A stretch of DNA of 64,000 nucleotides from Amphibalanus amphitrite (GCF_019059575.1 NW_024881587.1:88501-152500); one strand, 5' to 3'; positions 11,579 to 23,400 are shown, numbered from the stretch's first letter. Made by a program: numbers and translations. The notes: generated by a model from the letters alone, not told the origin.

Positions 11579-11705
11579 AGTTGCTCTCCCGGTGTGAACT
11601 GAGATGCGGCCAAATGTTGGTTGGTGCGCTCCCGGTGTGAACTGATATGCGGCCAAATGTTGGTTGGTGCGCTCCCGGTGTGAACTGAGATGCGGCCAAA
11701 TGTTG
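11579..11705 (+). repeat. 43-bp minisatellite, three copies
   Basis: Three near-identical tandem units of 43 bp containing gtgaactgagatgcggcc and aaatgttggttggtgcg. Copies differ at one or two positions, so the array is young. It lies 30 bp beyond the end of the TTAA element. Confidence 0.9.
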
Positions 11706-12181
11706 GCCAGCCGAGATGGTGGTGCTTTATCTACGGCTTCTCTATGGGTCGCAATGACAATCTTTGTTTTATAATGCTGTAATGTGGTCACCAGAGATGA
11801 CGGCATCCATTAAAATGCATCAAGTCTCAAATGAACTTCTAGCTTAGCAAACGGATCTGGGCCTTTTTACATGCATACAACAGCCGCTTCTTGCACCGCA
11901 ACGTTCAACGGCTAAAAAAATGTTGAGATAAAGGTACCTACTGCCTCCCCTGGGCCCTGGTCACATATTGTTGATGTATACGAGTACATATAAAAAACAG
12001 TGTAAGCATAGTACCTACAGACAATGTATAGTACGGACAAGCATATAGGTAGAACAGAGCAAGCAGTCTACGAAAATATCAAAAGGCAACTACATAAAGT
12101 TAGGTACATCAACTAAGTTTCATTAACTTTATGAATTTTTCTGCTTAACCTTATGTAATTATCTTTTAATATATTCGTAGA
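11706..12181. other. Spacer without recognised gene
   Basis: AT-rich sequence up to the 8-bp direct repeat at 12182. No feature other than short low-complexity words. Confidence 0.4.
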
Positions 12182-12389
12182 CTACTTGCCAGAGGTGGGC
12201 ATCGCTACCGAAATTCGGAAACCGCTACCGCTACCTTCCGCAACCTGAGGTACCCAAAGCGCAATCGCAACTCCGTAACTATTTTGCAGATTGTAAAACC
12301 GCAACTCGCAACTCCGCAACTCCGCAACTCCGCTACCCACCTCTATTAGGTTCCCATGTTATCAGTTTTAGTCCTGAAGTGAAGTGTTA

Positions 12390-12960
12390 TATCTCACAGC
12401 TTGTACCTACCTTTGGTCGACCTCTGTTGGTGACCTGACTGTTGGTGACTGATGACGCCACGTGACCTATAATGCTCAATGCGCAGGTCATTGCGACACC
12501 AGTCGACTTAAATGACCTGCCAGCGTTACTTCATGCATGTTTTAGTTGTTTGGGATCATTTTGACGCAAATCCCGACGAGTTGTAGGTATTTTCTCTATT
12601 TGACTTATAATAGGGAGGTCTTCAGTTGACATGACCCTAGGTCACAAATATAAAAAAATATGAGACATACACCTTGTATATCTTGTTACCCTTGTCACAT
12701 GCAGACAGTTTCAAAGTGATTGGTCAATGGGTGTAGCTAGGGCGCGTGTTTGATTTTTTTTTCGCAGATTGGGTCACTTGACTTGACCTGGTGACCTGAC
12801 CTGAGGCGACCTGGGTCTGACATGTTGATGCAATGTGTGGAAAGGATGCAATAATAGCTGTGCCAAAAACAGCTGCGCTGCGCGCCGCCTTTTTTATATA
12901 TCTGCGGAAAACCTTACGGAGGGGTGTCCAAAGACCCCTCACCCCGGCCCGTGCTGGCGA
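12390..12960 (-). mobile_element. Decayed TTAA-element fragment
   Basis: Read on the minus strand, a hairpin (ggggtctttggacacccc) is followed by gtaaggttttccgcagatat, ggcggcgcgcagcgc and tttggcacagc. These are the same sub-terminal landmarks, in the same order, as element 1 just inside 1490. Internal gacctggtgacctgacctg words follow. The outer end is too diverged to show TTAA clearly. Confidence 0.5.
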
Positions 12961-12978
12961 CCATAAAATTTGACTTAA

Positions 12979-13505
12979 CACTCGCCTGTGTGCGGTGTTT
13001 TACAGCGTCTAACGTGCGTGTGTGTGTGTGTGGAGGGGGGTCGGTTGGACCCCTCCCCTGCCGTTCGGCACCTGATCGAGCTAGAGCTTCGCGGAAAAGA
13101 CGAGCGTGTTGCCCGTGACGATAGGAAGCCGATGATACCCAATTATAAGGTCCTAGGTCATTGATTGAACTTTCAGGCCAGGTCAATGACCCAAAAGTCG
13201 GGAAAATCGGGACCTGCTAGATCTTCGTAAAGTGAAACTGTTATGGTTTTGTTTTCGGGGCGCTGACCATGAATTTCATGTTTGTTTTTATCGCAGATAA
13301 TGTCTTCACGCATTTAGGCCAGATCGGGTCAGGTCGGGTCAACCAGTAGGCGTCCTACCGCCTATCCATAGTACCTAGGTGTCAACCAATAACCACTACT
13401 GAAAGCCTCGTAACATGTTACGAAGGCACTAAAACTATTTTGTTAATGCTCAAATGGTTGCTAAATTCGAAATCAGCTAAAAAAAAAAAAAAACTAGGCT
13501 AGAAA
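12979..13505 (+). mobile_element. Truncated TTAA element (double-motif end plus interior)
   Basis: TTAA at 12975-12978 is followed by cactcgcctgtgtgcggtg, a TG-expanded motif, and the ggtcggttggacccc hairpin, then by the gatcgagctagagcttcgcgg block. It corresponds to the right end of 10685..11547 read inversely and continues into the conserved ccagtaggcgtcctaccg and cctcgtaacatgttacgaa segments. The other end is missing; the match stops near an A-run at 13483-13495. Confidence 0.6.
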
Positions 13506-13739
13506 CATGTGCAGTGCAGTGCAAAGGGTGCAGTGGCGCCACCGCCAGGCGCCGGCGCGGCGGTGGCGGCCCCGGTAGCGGTTGCGCTTTATAATTTTTC
13601 GCCTCCGCAACTCGCAACTCCGCAACTTTTTTGGGCACGGTAGCCGATCCGTAACTCGGCTACCAAGAGGGTAGTCCGCAAGTTGCGGAGTTGCGGAGTT
13701 GCGGACCTAAGTTGCGCAATGCCCAGCTCTGCTACTTGC

Positions 13740-14662
13740 TCTGTACTATCTTGGTTCATATTTAGCCCATGGGCTCGGGTAACGATTTAACATAGCAAAA
13801 TGAAATCACGCTACCACCGGCGCCCTGAGCGATACAGATGCAAGCCAGTGACCTTCCTTTAAGTGTCTGCACTGTTGGCCAATGATATCAGTTAACCTGT
13901 CGTTATATAATGAATAGAATAATGACTCACTCGTCGAGGCATCTGCACGCTTCTTCGCAATAATGCTGTTTGTTGTGCACGTTGGTTTTGAGTTTTGACG
14001 CCCGCCTGGGTGTGCGTCATGGTGGGTTGGACTATTCGCGGTGTGTCAGTTTTGACACCTGACATGTGTGTCATGGGCTCGTGCCGCGCGGATGTTCGGA
14101 ATGTGTGTCCGCATCTGAATGGTCCTCATGGCGATCCCAGGTCAGCGCCGGGGCTGGTGTCGTCATATTTATGTCATCCGACGGTGGACAGCTCAGTTAA
14201 GCATGTTTGGCACCGGTAGAACTTGTCAAGATATATCGATTCTTTTAGATGATTTAGTTTGTTTTATTCTCACTGCCCATCTCACGTTCAAATCAGTGTT
14301 GTATGATAGCCTGTTTACAAGTGGGAATGCAGCTCTCCAATTCGTCGGGTGAAGTAGAGCGCGGCTGACTAGATGCTACTGTTAGACCTCCGTGGCTGTT
14401 AGAATTTCGTCCAAACACACATGTCCATTGTGGAAGGCTCTGCATCACTACAGCTTAACCCCGCCCGTATATCGGCTGTCAGATATGATAGCGCTGTCTA
14501 CTGTCCACTGTCCAATGCTCTACATGTGTCTCTGTGGCTGTCAAACGTGACTGTAATGGCTGAGAGCTGGCTGCTGGATTCTGACAATCGTGCGCGCTGT
14601 ATGGGCTGCCGTCCGTATGCGCCGGTCGGAGTCCGTCCGTCTGGTATGGCTGCGCTGGCTGA
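13740..14662. other. Region upstream of the K2P channel, no gene resolved
   Basis: Moderately TG/CA-rich sequence with short open frames on both strands. None has a recognisable domain. It may contain untranslated exons or promoter of the channel gene, but I see no decisive signal. Confidence 0.35.
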
Positions 14663-15000
14663 CCGTGCGTGTGTCTGTGTGCTACTGTCCGTACGTCCGT
14701 GTGTCGGGCGGGGCCAGCCGTCGGGTAGAGGCCGGCTATGAGACGTGACTGAGCTAGCTGACAGCGTGTGTGTCTGTGTGCCGCAGGAGGGGCGGCTGCC
14801 ATCCGTATGTCGGGCGGGGATCAGCTGTTGGATGTGACTGTGCTGACTGATTATGTGTGTCTGTGTGCCGCAGGAGGGGCGGCTGCCGTCCGTATGTCGG
14901 GCGGGGTCCAGTTGTCTGATGTGACTGCTAGCTGACAGCGTGTGTGTCTGTGTGCTGCAGGAGGGGCGGCTGCCGTCCGTATGTCGGGCGGGCGCCGGCG
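14663..15000 (+). repeat. About 90-bp tandem repeat containing reiterated splice-acceptor-like sites
   Basis: Three clear units, and a degenerate first one, each contain tgtgtctgtgtgc(c/t)gcag followed by gaggggcggctgccgtccgt and atgtcgggcggg. Unit starts are about 87-91 bp apart (near 14772, 14859 and 14950). Each unit ends a TG-rich pyrimidine stretch with CAG, so it looks like a 3' splice site. The last unit runs directly into the GC-rich leader of the K2P first coding exon. Confidence 0.8.
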
Positions 15001-15097
15001 CCGCCCCGTGCCGACGTCCCCGGAGCCGCGCCGCCCGGCCGGCCGCCGCCGGCGGCGACCCAGCTAATATGTCGACCGATGGCGGGCCAGCTGTAGC

Positions 15098-15518
15098 ATG
15101 GCACTCCGCAGGCGGGCGCGCCGCCGCGACAAAACCTCCGGCGAAAAGTTCAAAGACTGCTGCCGCGGCTTTGTGGCATTCGTCTTTAGCAACGTGGGCA
15201 TCATCGCGCTGTTCCTGGGCTACGCCATCATAGGGGCCATAGTGTTCAACAAAATCGAGGGCGAGAGCGAGCGCGAGAAAAAGGACGACGTGGTGGAACT
15301 GCGCCGGAACACGGTGCGCGAACTGTGGGAGATCACCTACACGTTCAACGTCATGTTCGAGGGCAACTGGACCGAGATGGTGGACGAGAAGATCCTGCAG
15401 TTTCAGAACAGTATCGTGAAGGCCGTGGGGGAGGGATATGACGGACGCGCCGAGGTGGCCTCCCAGTGGACCTTCTCGGGAGGCTTCCTCTACTCGCTGA
15501 CCGTGATGACCACAATCG
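15098..15518 (+). CDS. K2P channel, coding exon 1 (N-terminus to first pore)
   Basis: ATG at 15098 is the first in frame after an upstream TAA in the same exon, so I take it as the start. The exon encodes MALRRRARRRDKTSGEKF, the first transmembrane helix and the extracellular cap helices ending at SLTVMTTI. The donor gtgagt follows one base of the glycine codon (phase 1). The intron downstream is 4.5 kb. Confidence 0.9.
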
Positions 15519-18500
15519 GTGAGTACCTACTCCACGGCTGGTCGCTGCTAGTTGGTGACTGCTAGTCGGCCTAATGAAGGTTTTGCCTTGTATGTGTATG
15601 AACCCCTCGGCCCTCCTGTCCCCTGAAAATGCGTTTTTTAGGCCATGTTGTAGTGATGCAGCGCTTACGTAAGTCTGATGACCATGACCTTTCAAAATCT
15701 TTCAGTTCATTGAATGGTTTCTTTTTTCACTTCCCTATGATGAAGATCAATTACCGCTTGTCCTTTTGGTCAACATTACATTGAGCGGATCCTTCGAATT
15801 TACCGAAAATAAAAAGTTTGAATGGAGACGACGCCGACAATGATGTACCTCTATCGGTAATGGTACTTTGCTCGGATAGGTGTTTCTTTTCTGAGTGAAG
15901 ACATGCTGGAGTTTTATAACACACATATTATCCTCATGCTATCATTAAAACTTGAATATTATGTCATCTTCCGGATCGACTAACATCTCCATTGTTGTCC
16001 AACCGCTCGCTCCCACGGCGCGAGGAACAACTCGGACACTTCAGTACGGTGTCGAGCTCAGCCACCGCCGGGCAGGGTTTTTCTCGGAGCTCTTAGCCGG
16101 CAGAGTGGGTCAGGACGGCCCTGAGGGCTGGCCGGGCCGAGTTGGCGGCACGGTGCGCCCCTCCTGACGTCACGAGGTCGGCTCAGCTGACTGCTGCTGG
16201 TCGCCAGCTGAGCCGGCCGGTCGGCGTGCTGACTTCCGCCCGCCGCCGGTGCCGGGGCCGCGCGGACGGCCGGGTGGCGGCGAGGTGCGCCGAGTGCGTG
16301 CGACAGCCGCCAGGCCGCATCCGAGGAGGCTGCGGCGGCGGCTGTCCCCGCCCACCGGCGCCGCCGCCGCCCACCGCCCCCACAGTAAGACGCGGCCGTG
16401 CATCATCCATTAGTTATGTTGGCAGGGTCGATGGCAGGTCGAGGGCTGTAGACCCCGCCGGCCGCGCCTCGCCGGCAACACAGCACATAAAACACGGTAT
16501 TCTGGGCACCAGCAGGCATGCAGCTCGTCAGGGGTTCTTTCAGAGGGAAGGAGACGCCAGGAGTGGCGAACGGAAGGGGAGGACGGCGCCGTCCCGCTCC
16601 CCGGCGCCGACCCGTCCACCGGGCCGCACCGACCGCCCTGGGCTGAACCATCCGCGCGGAGAGCTCTATAGGCAGCGGCTACAAAACGACTGGGATGCCA
16701 ACCAAAACACAGATATTCCGTGCCATTCATTTTTTCTTTAACAAGGGTTTTGTTTTTTGTGTCTTTCTCGTGAGGTAATGATGAGTAACAAGTTGCGAGG
16801 TGCCGACATGTCAGGTGTCCTTTGCATGGAACCGGGGTTGGATGCCAGCGGCCACGGGCTCATGAACTCAAAGACATTAACAACAACAATTCAAATCACA
16901 TAGGTATGGCCAACGGATCTGTCCTTTGCCGATATACCTACCCCAAAATTAATGTTAGATCCTAAGCTAACCGTTTACTTTTGGTGCCGACCGCCACTCT
17001 TTCGATAGCCCGGAATGAGTTGCTTGGGTAACATGTGCCAGTGATGTGGCGTAGGTGTTGAAACGGCGGTTGGTTTGTATATTTATGCCATTCTAAAATG
17101 CGTCTGCTTGTGATATTGAGCGTTTGGTGATGTGATCTGGCGGAATACCCAGAACTCCAGCCGGGGCCGGATACGAGTGTGTGCAAATAACCGAACGCAA
17201 ACTTAGTATAACCGATCAACAATCGCGGGTTTCTCCACGACCTAACTGTCTACAAAAATGTTTATAGTAAAAAGTTATATTTAGGTATGCTTCTATTGTT
17301 TCTGTTTTACTCGAACAGATATTTGTGCAACTGTTGTACGTTAATGGGCCCCTGGGCTCGCATTATATTGTTTGACGTCATTTTTTACTACGAATCAGAG
17401 GGCAGTCGGACCGACCGCCCACTCCACCGGCACTTGGTAGCCAAAACTGCCTGGCCGTCTCCCCTTATCCTGCTGACGCTAGTCAAGTCCCAGCTTGATG
17501 AAATAGACTACATCAGTGGATAATAATTTAACTAACATAATGCTGTTAAAATATTTGCTGCTGCATTTTCTTTGATGTTGCGCCAAGCACTATGCACACT
17601 TGACAGATACGTCCCTCGTGAAGTACGTACGAACCGTAAGGGTCCAAGGTCCCCACAATTGAGACGGTATTCTAAGCACTGTGCTAGAAATGCGGTGACA
17701 CATGAACTCATGAGTCCTAGCAGGCCTGAATTCTTTCCCAAGAACGTGTCTCATAACACACCGCACTGTACAGCGCTTTGCGGGGATATTATCTTCATTC
17801 GTCTTAGCAACTGGTTTATGCACGGCTAGGCTGCCTTGTTCCCTGATTTCAGTAACGAAAGGATAGGATATATCATGGATATCCCAACATAACAGCGCGA
17901 TGTCGTCTCAAGCCGAGGGATAACCGGTGTTTGCAGGATTTATTGGCATTTATTGGACATCGTTTTAGGTTAGAATGACACACTGAAAGGGATGCGGCTC
18001 AAACTAATGATAACACTTAATTCAATTAATGTTCATTAAATATCGAATGCATTTACACTACAAATTACCAGTAAAACGCCTTTTGGGCGAAGAACGAGCG
18101 AGCGTGATAGTGAGCCCTGCACGTGCGGAAGGGCGAGAGGGTGCTTCCAACGGGCTTGTGCAAAGCACCCTTCTAACCGGTCGCTAGCGGTGTGCCAAAT
18201 TTGAACGCAATCGGCCCAGCCGTTCCTGAGATCTGGAAGCGGCATTCTGCACGTGCGCACGTGCAAACGGGGTCCAAAATGACTTTTGCACGGCACCCTA
18301 CTAACTGGTCCCCAACCGTGTGCCAAATTTGAGCGCAATCGGCCCAGCCGTTCTCGAGATCTGGAAACGCCCCCTGCACGTGCGCACGTGCAGTAGCACC
18401 CTAACCGCAACACATGGGAATGCATTGCCTGGTGGGTGCCTACCTGTATGCCAAGTTTCAGCGAAATCGCCCCAGTAATTACCGAGCTACTGAAATGGGA

Positions 18501-20731
18501 ACAAATTTGGCACCTCTTATTGTTGTATTTTGCACGTGCACTGGGGGTGACCCACATACATCGAGAGTATCCTATTTTGGGTAGAAGAGATGCTGCTACT
18601 CTACAAAAATTACCGCAAGTCAATCGCCCAAGCGGCTGCTGAGATATGAGCCTCTCAAAATCACTACTTTTGCAAAACAGCTTGAACACCCTTGACTTTT
18701 CACGTGGCACGTGCCACGACGGTCACTGAGATGTATCAAAAGTAGTCAATTACGGGGTAGAAGGGATGGGGCTACCCAACAAAAAAGACCGCAGGCCAAT
18801 CGGTCCAGCGGTTGCTGAGATATAAGCCTCTCAAAAGCGTTACAGGCCGGGCCGGGCCGGGCCGGGCCGGGCCGGGCCGGGCCGGGCCGGGCCGGGCCGG
18901 GCCGCTCATACTGAGATTTTTCCGTTATATTGAAAAGACTCACTTCGCTCGCTACGCTCGCTCGCTCGTAATTATGTGATTCTTTAAATTTGCTGGCTCG
19001 ATTCTCCTAATTGAACTGAGCAATAGAAGTAGGCTCCATAGAAGGCGATTATGAATGCGTGCTATTTGCGTGGTGGACAACGGACATTCGAGTTTGACGT
19101 CTCAGTACTGCAGCTAGAGGAACAAGTAACCATAGATGGCAGAGACAGACGGATTTCTATTAAGTATCAGCAGCGAGCCATGCGTTGCACATTTACATCT
19201 CTCTTGTATTGTAGGAAGGCCCGTCAGGTTTAGGTAGGTATTTAGCAGAGAATGATGAAGTTTATGTTATATGTAGCGGGCAATAACGTAGTCTCTTACA
19301 TCACAGAAGCTCACAATTTTAACATGATCACAGATTTACAGCTTAGCTATATACGTGCATTGATGAATAGGTACTTACAAAACTATAGGAGAAATATTTT
19401 AAACACTGACCGGCATGACGGCGAACTGCCTCGGGTAGCCGTTTCGCCGTTAGCAGACTGGTAGGTATACTGTGCCGCAACGCCTGGAGATGGGCGGCAC
19501 AGCATGCTTCCAGGCGCGTGCCACTGCTGCCATCTATGGGCAGTAGCTAGAGTATTGAGCGCGAATGGCGGAAGGGCGGTGCGCAGCGAAGTTTTCGCTA
19601 TAGTCAATGTTTAATGCATGAGAATTAAATGTGCCTGTACTTAATGAATGTATCAAAAATGCCGAATACACTCGAATTTTTGCTCATTTTGCAGAAAAAT
19701 TACCTGTAACGATGAAAACATTGGCACTGCTGGTTTCATTTCCTCGGGCTGCATTTGCACCGTGCTCTGACATGAGCAACACAATCCGCTGGTCTTCCTT
19801 TAGCTTGGTATCTTCGGATCACTTATGTTACTAAAATTGTCATATATTGTGACTTTGGTTGGTCCTGTCAAATTTTAAACTCCGCTCCCCGTAGGTTACC
19901 TATAATTTAAACTTTAAGCTGAAACGGTGGGATGCTCTACCATTTTTGGGCGCGTCGGGGCTCGTAGTTTCGTCGTCATACTGCTACGACGCCGATTCAT
20001 CTGTTCTTTGACGGATTGCCTCTTTCTGACCCTGATCCCTTCTTCCATTTTCCGCAGGTTACGGCAACATCGCGCCTCGCACCAGCATGGGCAAGATCGT
20101 CACCATTTTCTACACGTGCATCGGGTTCCCGCTGTTCCTGCTCTACCTGTCCAACATTGGCAGCGTGCTGGCGCAGAGCTTTAAGTGGCTGTACGCCAAG
20201 CTGTGCAAGTGTCGGCCGGCGCGGATAGAGGTGCTGGGGCCGCCGGTGCCGGAGCCCGAGCCGCGGGACGAGGACGAGGAGGCGCCGCGATGGCCCGACG
20301 AGCTCGGCTCGTACCGCAGCCAGCCGGCGGCGGCCAGCTCCGAGGAGGCCTCCTCGAGCGGCTCGAGCAGCTCCTCCGAGCTGGACCTCAGCACCGTCAC
20401 CGTGCCCATCTCCATGTGTCTCATCATCATGGCAGTGTACATTTGCGGCGGCGCCATGTTCTTCGCGCGGCTGGAGGAGAACTGGGACTTCCTCACCAGC
20501 TGCTACTTCTGCTTCATCAGTCTGAGTACGATCGGGTTCGGCGACTACGTGCCCGGCGACTCGATCCGCTCCGAGACCGGCAGTGTCGAGACCGGCTTCG
20601 TGCTCACCTCCATGTACCTGATGCTCGGCATGGCCATCATTGCCATGTGCTTCAATCTGATGCAGGAGGAAGTGATACAGAAGGTACGCTCGTGCGCGCG
20701 CTGTCTCGGCTGTTTGCGTGGCCAGGGCTGA
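15098..20731 (+). CDS. Two-pore-domain (K2P/TWK) potassium channel, gene span
   Basis: The joined exons 15098..15518 and 20058..20731 encode a complete K2P subunit of about 364 residues. Two such subunits form a background K+ channel in the plasma membrane. A basic N-terminus is followed by M1 (about 24-52), an extracellular cap with an NWT glycosylation site, pore 1 TTIGYGN (138-144), M2 (about 153-177), an acidic and serine-rich cytoplasmic loop (about 200-250), M3 (about 254-276), pore 2 STIGFGD (297-303), M4 (about 321-342) and a short basic, Cys-containing tail. The intron sits inside the first filter glycine codon (phase 1), a position known in many K2P genes. Which TWK subfamily is unclear. 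The last exon may instead splice at 20684, giving a longer tail. Confidence 0.9.
15519..20057 (+). other. Large K2P intron
   Basis: Begins gtgagtac and ends ttccattttccgcag. It contains a GC-rich CpG block (about 16080-16660) with composition-driven open frames on both strands, unannotated mixed sequence at 16.7-18.0 kb, and the inverted E-box repeat copy at 18071..18970. No conserved coding exon was found between the two pore exons, although a lineage-specific alternative first exon cannot be excluded. Confidence 0.7.
18071..18970 (-). mobile_element. E-box-rich repeat element, copy B, inside the K2P intron
   Basis: Read on the minus strand, this repeats copy A (3763..4627) nearly base for base: the gagcgagcg termini, the GGCCC array, the ctcagnaacggctgggccgatt units and the CACGTG palindromes. 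GCACGTGCGCACGTGC is present at 18249-18264 and 18376-18391. The GGCCC array is expanded to about 12 units (18845-18903) against four in copy A. A 224-codon frame is again open, which is notable but is explained by high DNA identity. Confidence 0.7.
20058..20731 (+). CDS. K2P channel, coding exon 2 (filter 1 to C-terminus)
   Basis: The acceptor ccgcag precedes GT TAC GGC, completing GYGN of the first filter. The exon carries M2, the cytoplasmic loop rich in D/E then S, M3, the second filter and M4. After MCFNLMQEEVIQK the frame continues VRSCARCLGCLRGQG to a TGA at 20729-20731. A gtacgc donor-like site at 20684, in phase 0, would let it join another exon; none was identified. Reading through to the stop gives a plausible short basic tail, so I use it as the end. 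Confidence 0.85.
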
Positions 20732-21959
20732 GTGTCGTGTGCGCCAGTGCAGAGGGTGTGGTCGGGTGGCCGAGACAGGGGACGATGAACGGTGATCGGT
20801 GAGCGGTGGAAGGTTAACGCCACGGCGAGCGGTGAACGTTCCTCTCTAGAGAGAGAGAGAGAGCCGACCTCTGGACAGGAGAGCGACGGACCAGAGCCGA
20901 TTCGGCGGTAGCGGGCCGGAACCAGAGTGCGCCTCACAGCTCCCGACTATCGCCACCAATGACCGTGATACCGACGTCCGTCAGATGTCCACCGCCGGAT
21001 GCCCATGGTATGACGAGTCCCGGGCCCGGATACCGAGCTTCCCAGACTCACCAAACGCTCGCCAGAACTCGGATGGAGCCACCCCGGCCGCGGGTCTGTA
21101 TGTGTGTGTGCTGCGCGCGCGTGTGTGTGACATACTTGGCCAGCGCGGTCGCTGAGACTCACTCATCTCTGGTACCTCTCGCGTCACGGCACATTTTTTA
21201 TCCGCGCCACTGACGCCGTCTACAGATGGTGAATGACCTATCCGGGTCGTTGACAATGATTTGTTAGCTCTAGCGTCGCGTGTCTACTCTTGGCCCCGTA
21301 GCAATGCTCGAACCGTCCATGATTTTTTCCGGCTCTCATTTTAGACGTACCCACCACCCGTGCAACGTCCCCGGTTGTGATAGCTATCCATTAGACGAGC
21401 CGCAACCGATTTGTATGAGCCAAATATACGCCCTTACACGATGGAGCGTGGCCCGTTCAGATCGCTCTGCTGTCCCGCCGCTCTTTGTCAGATCTTGGGG
21501 AGGCACTGAGCTGTGAACGGGGCTGGCATCGAGAGCGATGGAATCCGGGAGGTACTGATTACTGAAGTACTACCCCATTGGGGACCTGCTGTGAGACAGT
21601 GAGCCCCTGGGGACCACCTGAACTTAGGAATCAACGGGAACCCTCGATTCATCTTTCTAATGTAGGACCCTCTGAAACATACAGTCCATTAGGGTCATCG
21701 TATATTATTTGACCCCGAGGGTCAGCGAGGCCATTAAGGTCGGTGGGGTGGCGGTCGGCGCGGCTCAAACGGGCGGCCGGGTCGGCCCGTCTGACCCGGC
21801 ACGCGCTCTAATTGGCTCGGCAGCGGGCGGCGCGGCCAACCGTTGGCGGCCGGCGGCCCGTTCATCAGTCAGTGGCCGTCCATCTTCCAGCGGCCGCGGC
21901 GCCGCTGCCAGCCGCCGCCACACGCGGTCCCCTCCCAGGCATGCGCGACCGGCGACACT

Positions 21960-22262
21960 CGGTGACGGCACCTGACGGCACCTGACGGCACCGGGGCAAC
22001 GGGCAGAAGCACCAGACGGCACTGAGAGGTACCCGAGGCACCAGCGGCACCAGAAACACACACAAGGCACCTGGGACGACACCAGGGATACTGAATGGAA
22101 CATGAGACACCCAGAGGCACCACCCGGGACACCCAGCGGCACCCGCGACGCCCAATACGTACCCAGTACACATAGCGGCACCCCGGACACCCAGCGACAC
22201 TGGGGACACCAAGCGGCGCCTGAAGCATCCAGCGGCACCTGGGACCCGGCAGAGGTGCCTGA
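21960..22262 (+). repeat. GGCACC/ACACCCAGCGGCACC minisatellite
   Basis: Degenerate tandem units of about 14-18 bp built on cagcggcacc and gggacaccc. Starts are tight (ctgacggcac three times) and units drift downstream. All open frames across it, on both strands, are repetitive. Confidence 0.7.
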
Positions 22263-23218
22263 GAGACCGGTGGCGTTTGGACTCACCCGGCGGGACCGCT
22301 CAGGTCCTGCCAGCGACAGATGGGCTCGCAGCCCTCCAATGATATCGCGCCCCGGGTGACACCAGTCAGTGGTTGGTCAATGGTCATCTCCGGTAGTCTT
22401 TGAAATGTACTGTCTGCTGTCTCAGTTCGTCTGAGGTTACCCATTACTATTCAGCATCAAAATGAGCGCACAGGACAAACAAATAAAAATGTCCCACGAA
22501 ATGAACATCTAACGTGGTGCTTCTCCCGATTTCTTAGAAGCGAGATCCTATTCCTATCCTTTGTGACTTATCATATGAGATCCTATGCTGCTTGGGTAAC
22601 GATAGGCTAAGACGACCTTGTCACTAATCTCGTCCTTGTACTCATCTTTCTCCCGGCTACAGTGCAGCGGCGACTGTCATTGTTTTATTTGGACAGAATC
22701 AGCGGCACTACAATGTCAGCCGCGGTTCCAATGGTCGCTGACGTTGAAAAACCGCGCTGCCCTCTGGTATCAAAGCGGACATTTGTTTCGGTAAATGTCC
22801 TGTCAGCCTTACCCCGCCAATCAGATAAGGCGGTGACATTTGGTGTTGAGGAAGCCCCGGCTCAGTCATCGTCCAAGTTAACTTGGCAAAACAGGTCCGG
22901 CATGCTGAACGTGGTATCAAACATGACCCCGAGCGGTCCAACACTGTTTTAGAACTGTGGCTGCCTACTGGTTCGATTTAGTGAAACTCCACGGTGACAG
23001 GAAGCCCGGTGTACCCCTCGGGTCGACACCCTCCCCTTTCCACCCACCCACCGACCCCATCTCCGCCAAACGCCGGTTTGTTCCAATCGTGTATACAGAA
23101 TATAGATATATGTGCGGCGTGCGTCCACCTGGCCGCTCAGTGGCAACAACCGTAACACGTCCGTATACAACAGCACACACGGCGTTCGCAATGCACCTCA
23201 CAACCGGCCTCTGCCGCT

Positions 23219-23400
23219 GACCATACCCGTGGCGTCCGTCCTGGGCTGACAAGTGGCCGCTGACCGTGCTGGGCTGGCCAGTGACCGCTGACCGTACCCG
23301 TGGCATACGCCGACCGTCCTGGGCCGACCAGTGGCCGCTGACCGCGCCGGTCACGGTAGTGATGACCTCTGGTCCGAAGGATGACCGCTGACCGTCTCCA
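23219..23400 (+). repeat. GACCGCTGACCGT minisatellite
   Basis: Repeated blocks combining tgaccagtggccgctgacc and gtcctgggctgac, about 30-35 bp each, around five degenerate copies. A second short array (gccggactgctccggtaacag type) follows at about 23745-23840. Confidence 0.6.

Larger units (their letters stand above)
12190..13731 (+). mobile_element. hAT-like element with 8-bp target duplication, loaded with other elements
   Basis: The terminus CAGAGGTGGGCAT at 12190 is mirrored by ATGCCCAGCTCTG ending at 13731, and both are flanked by the identical octamer ctacttgc (12182-12189 and 13732-13739). CAGNGNTGGGCA ends and 8-bp duplications are typical of hAT transposons. Sub-terminal regions are built of ccgcaactccg-type short repeats on both sides, inverted relative to each other. 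The interior holds two fragments of TTAA elements (about 12390-12960 and 12979-13505). No transposase is evident. An internal tacccacctct at about 12341 is a second inverted end-like sequence. Confidence 0.65.

Noticed and set aside
15351-15695. Minus-strand 114-codon frame
   Set aside because: Antisense of the K2P first coding exon.
16142-16741. 199-codon frame in the K2P intron and opposite-strand frames
   Set aside because: CpG-rich, Arg/Pro/Gly-biased on all frames, no recognisable domain and no clear splice borders.
22662-22952. 96-codon plus-strand frame and its antisense
   Set aside because: Moderate composition, but no domain, no splice signals of note and no continuity with neighbouring sequence.
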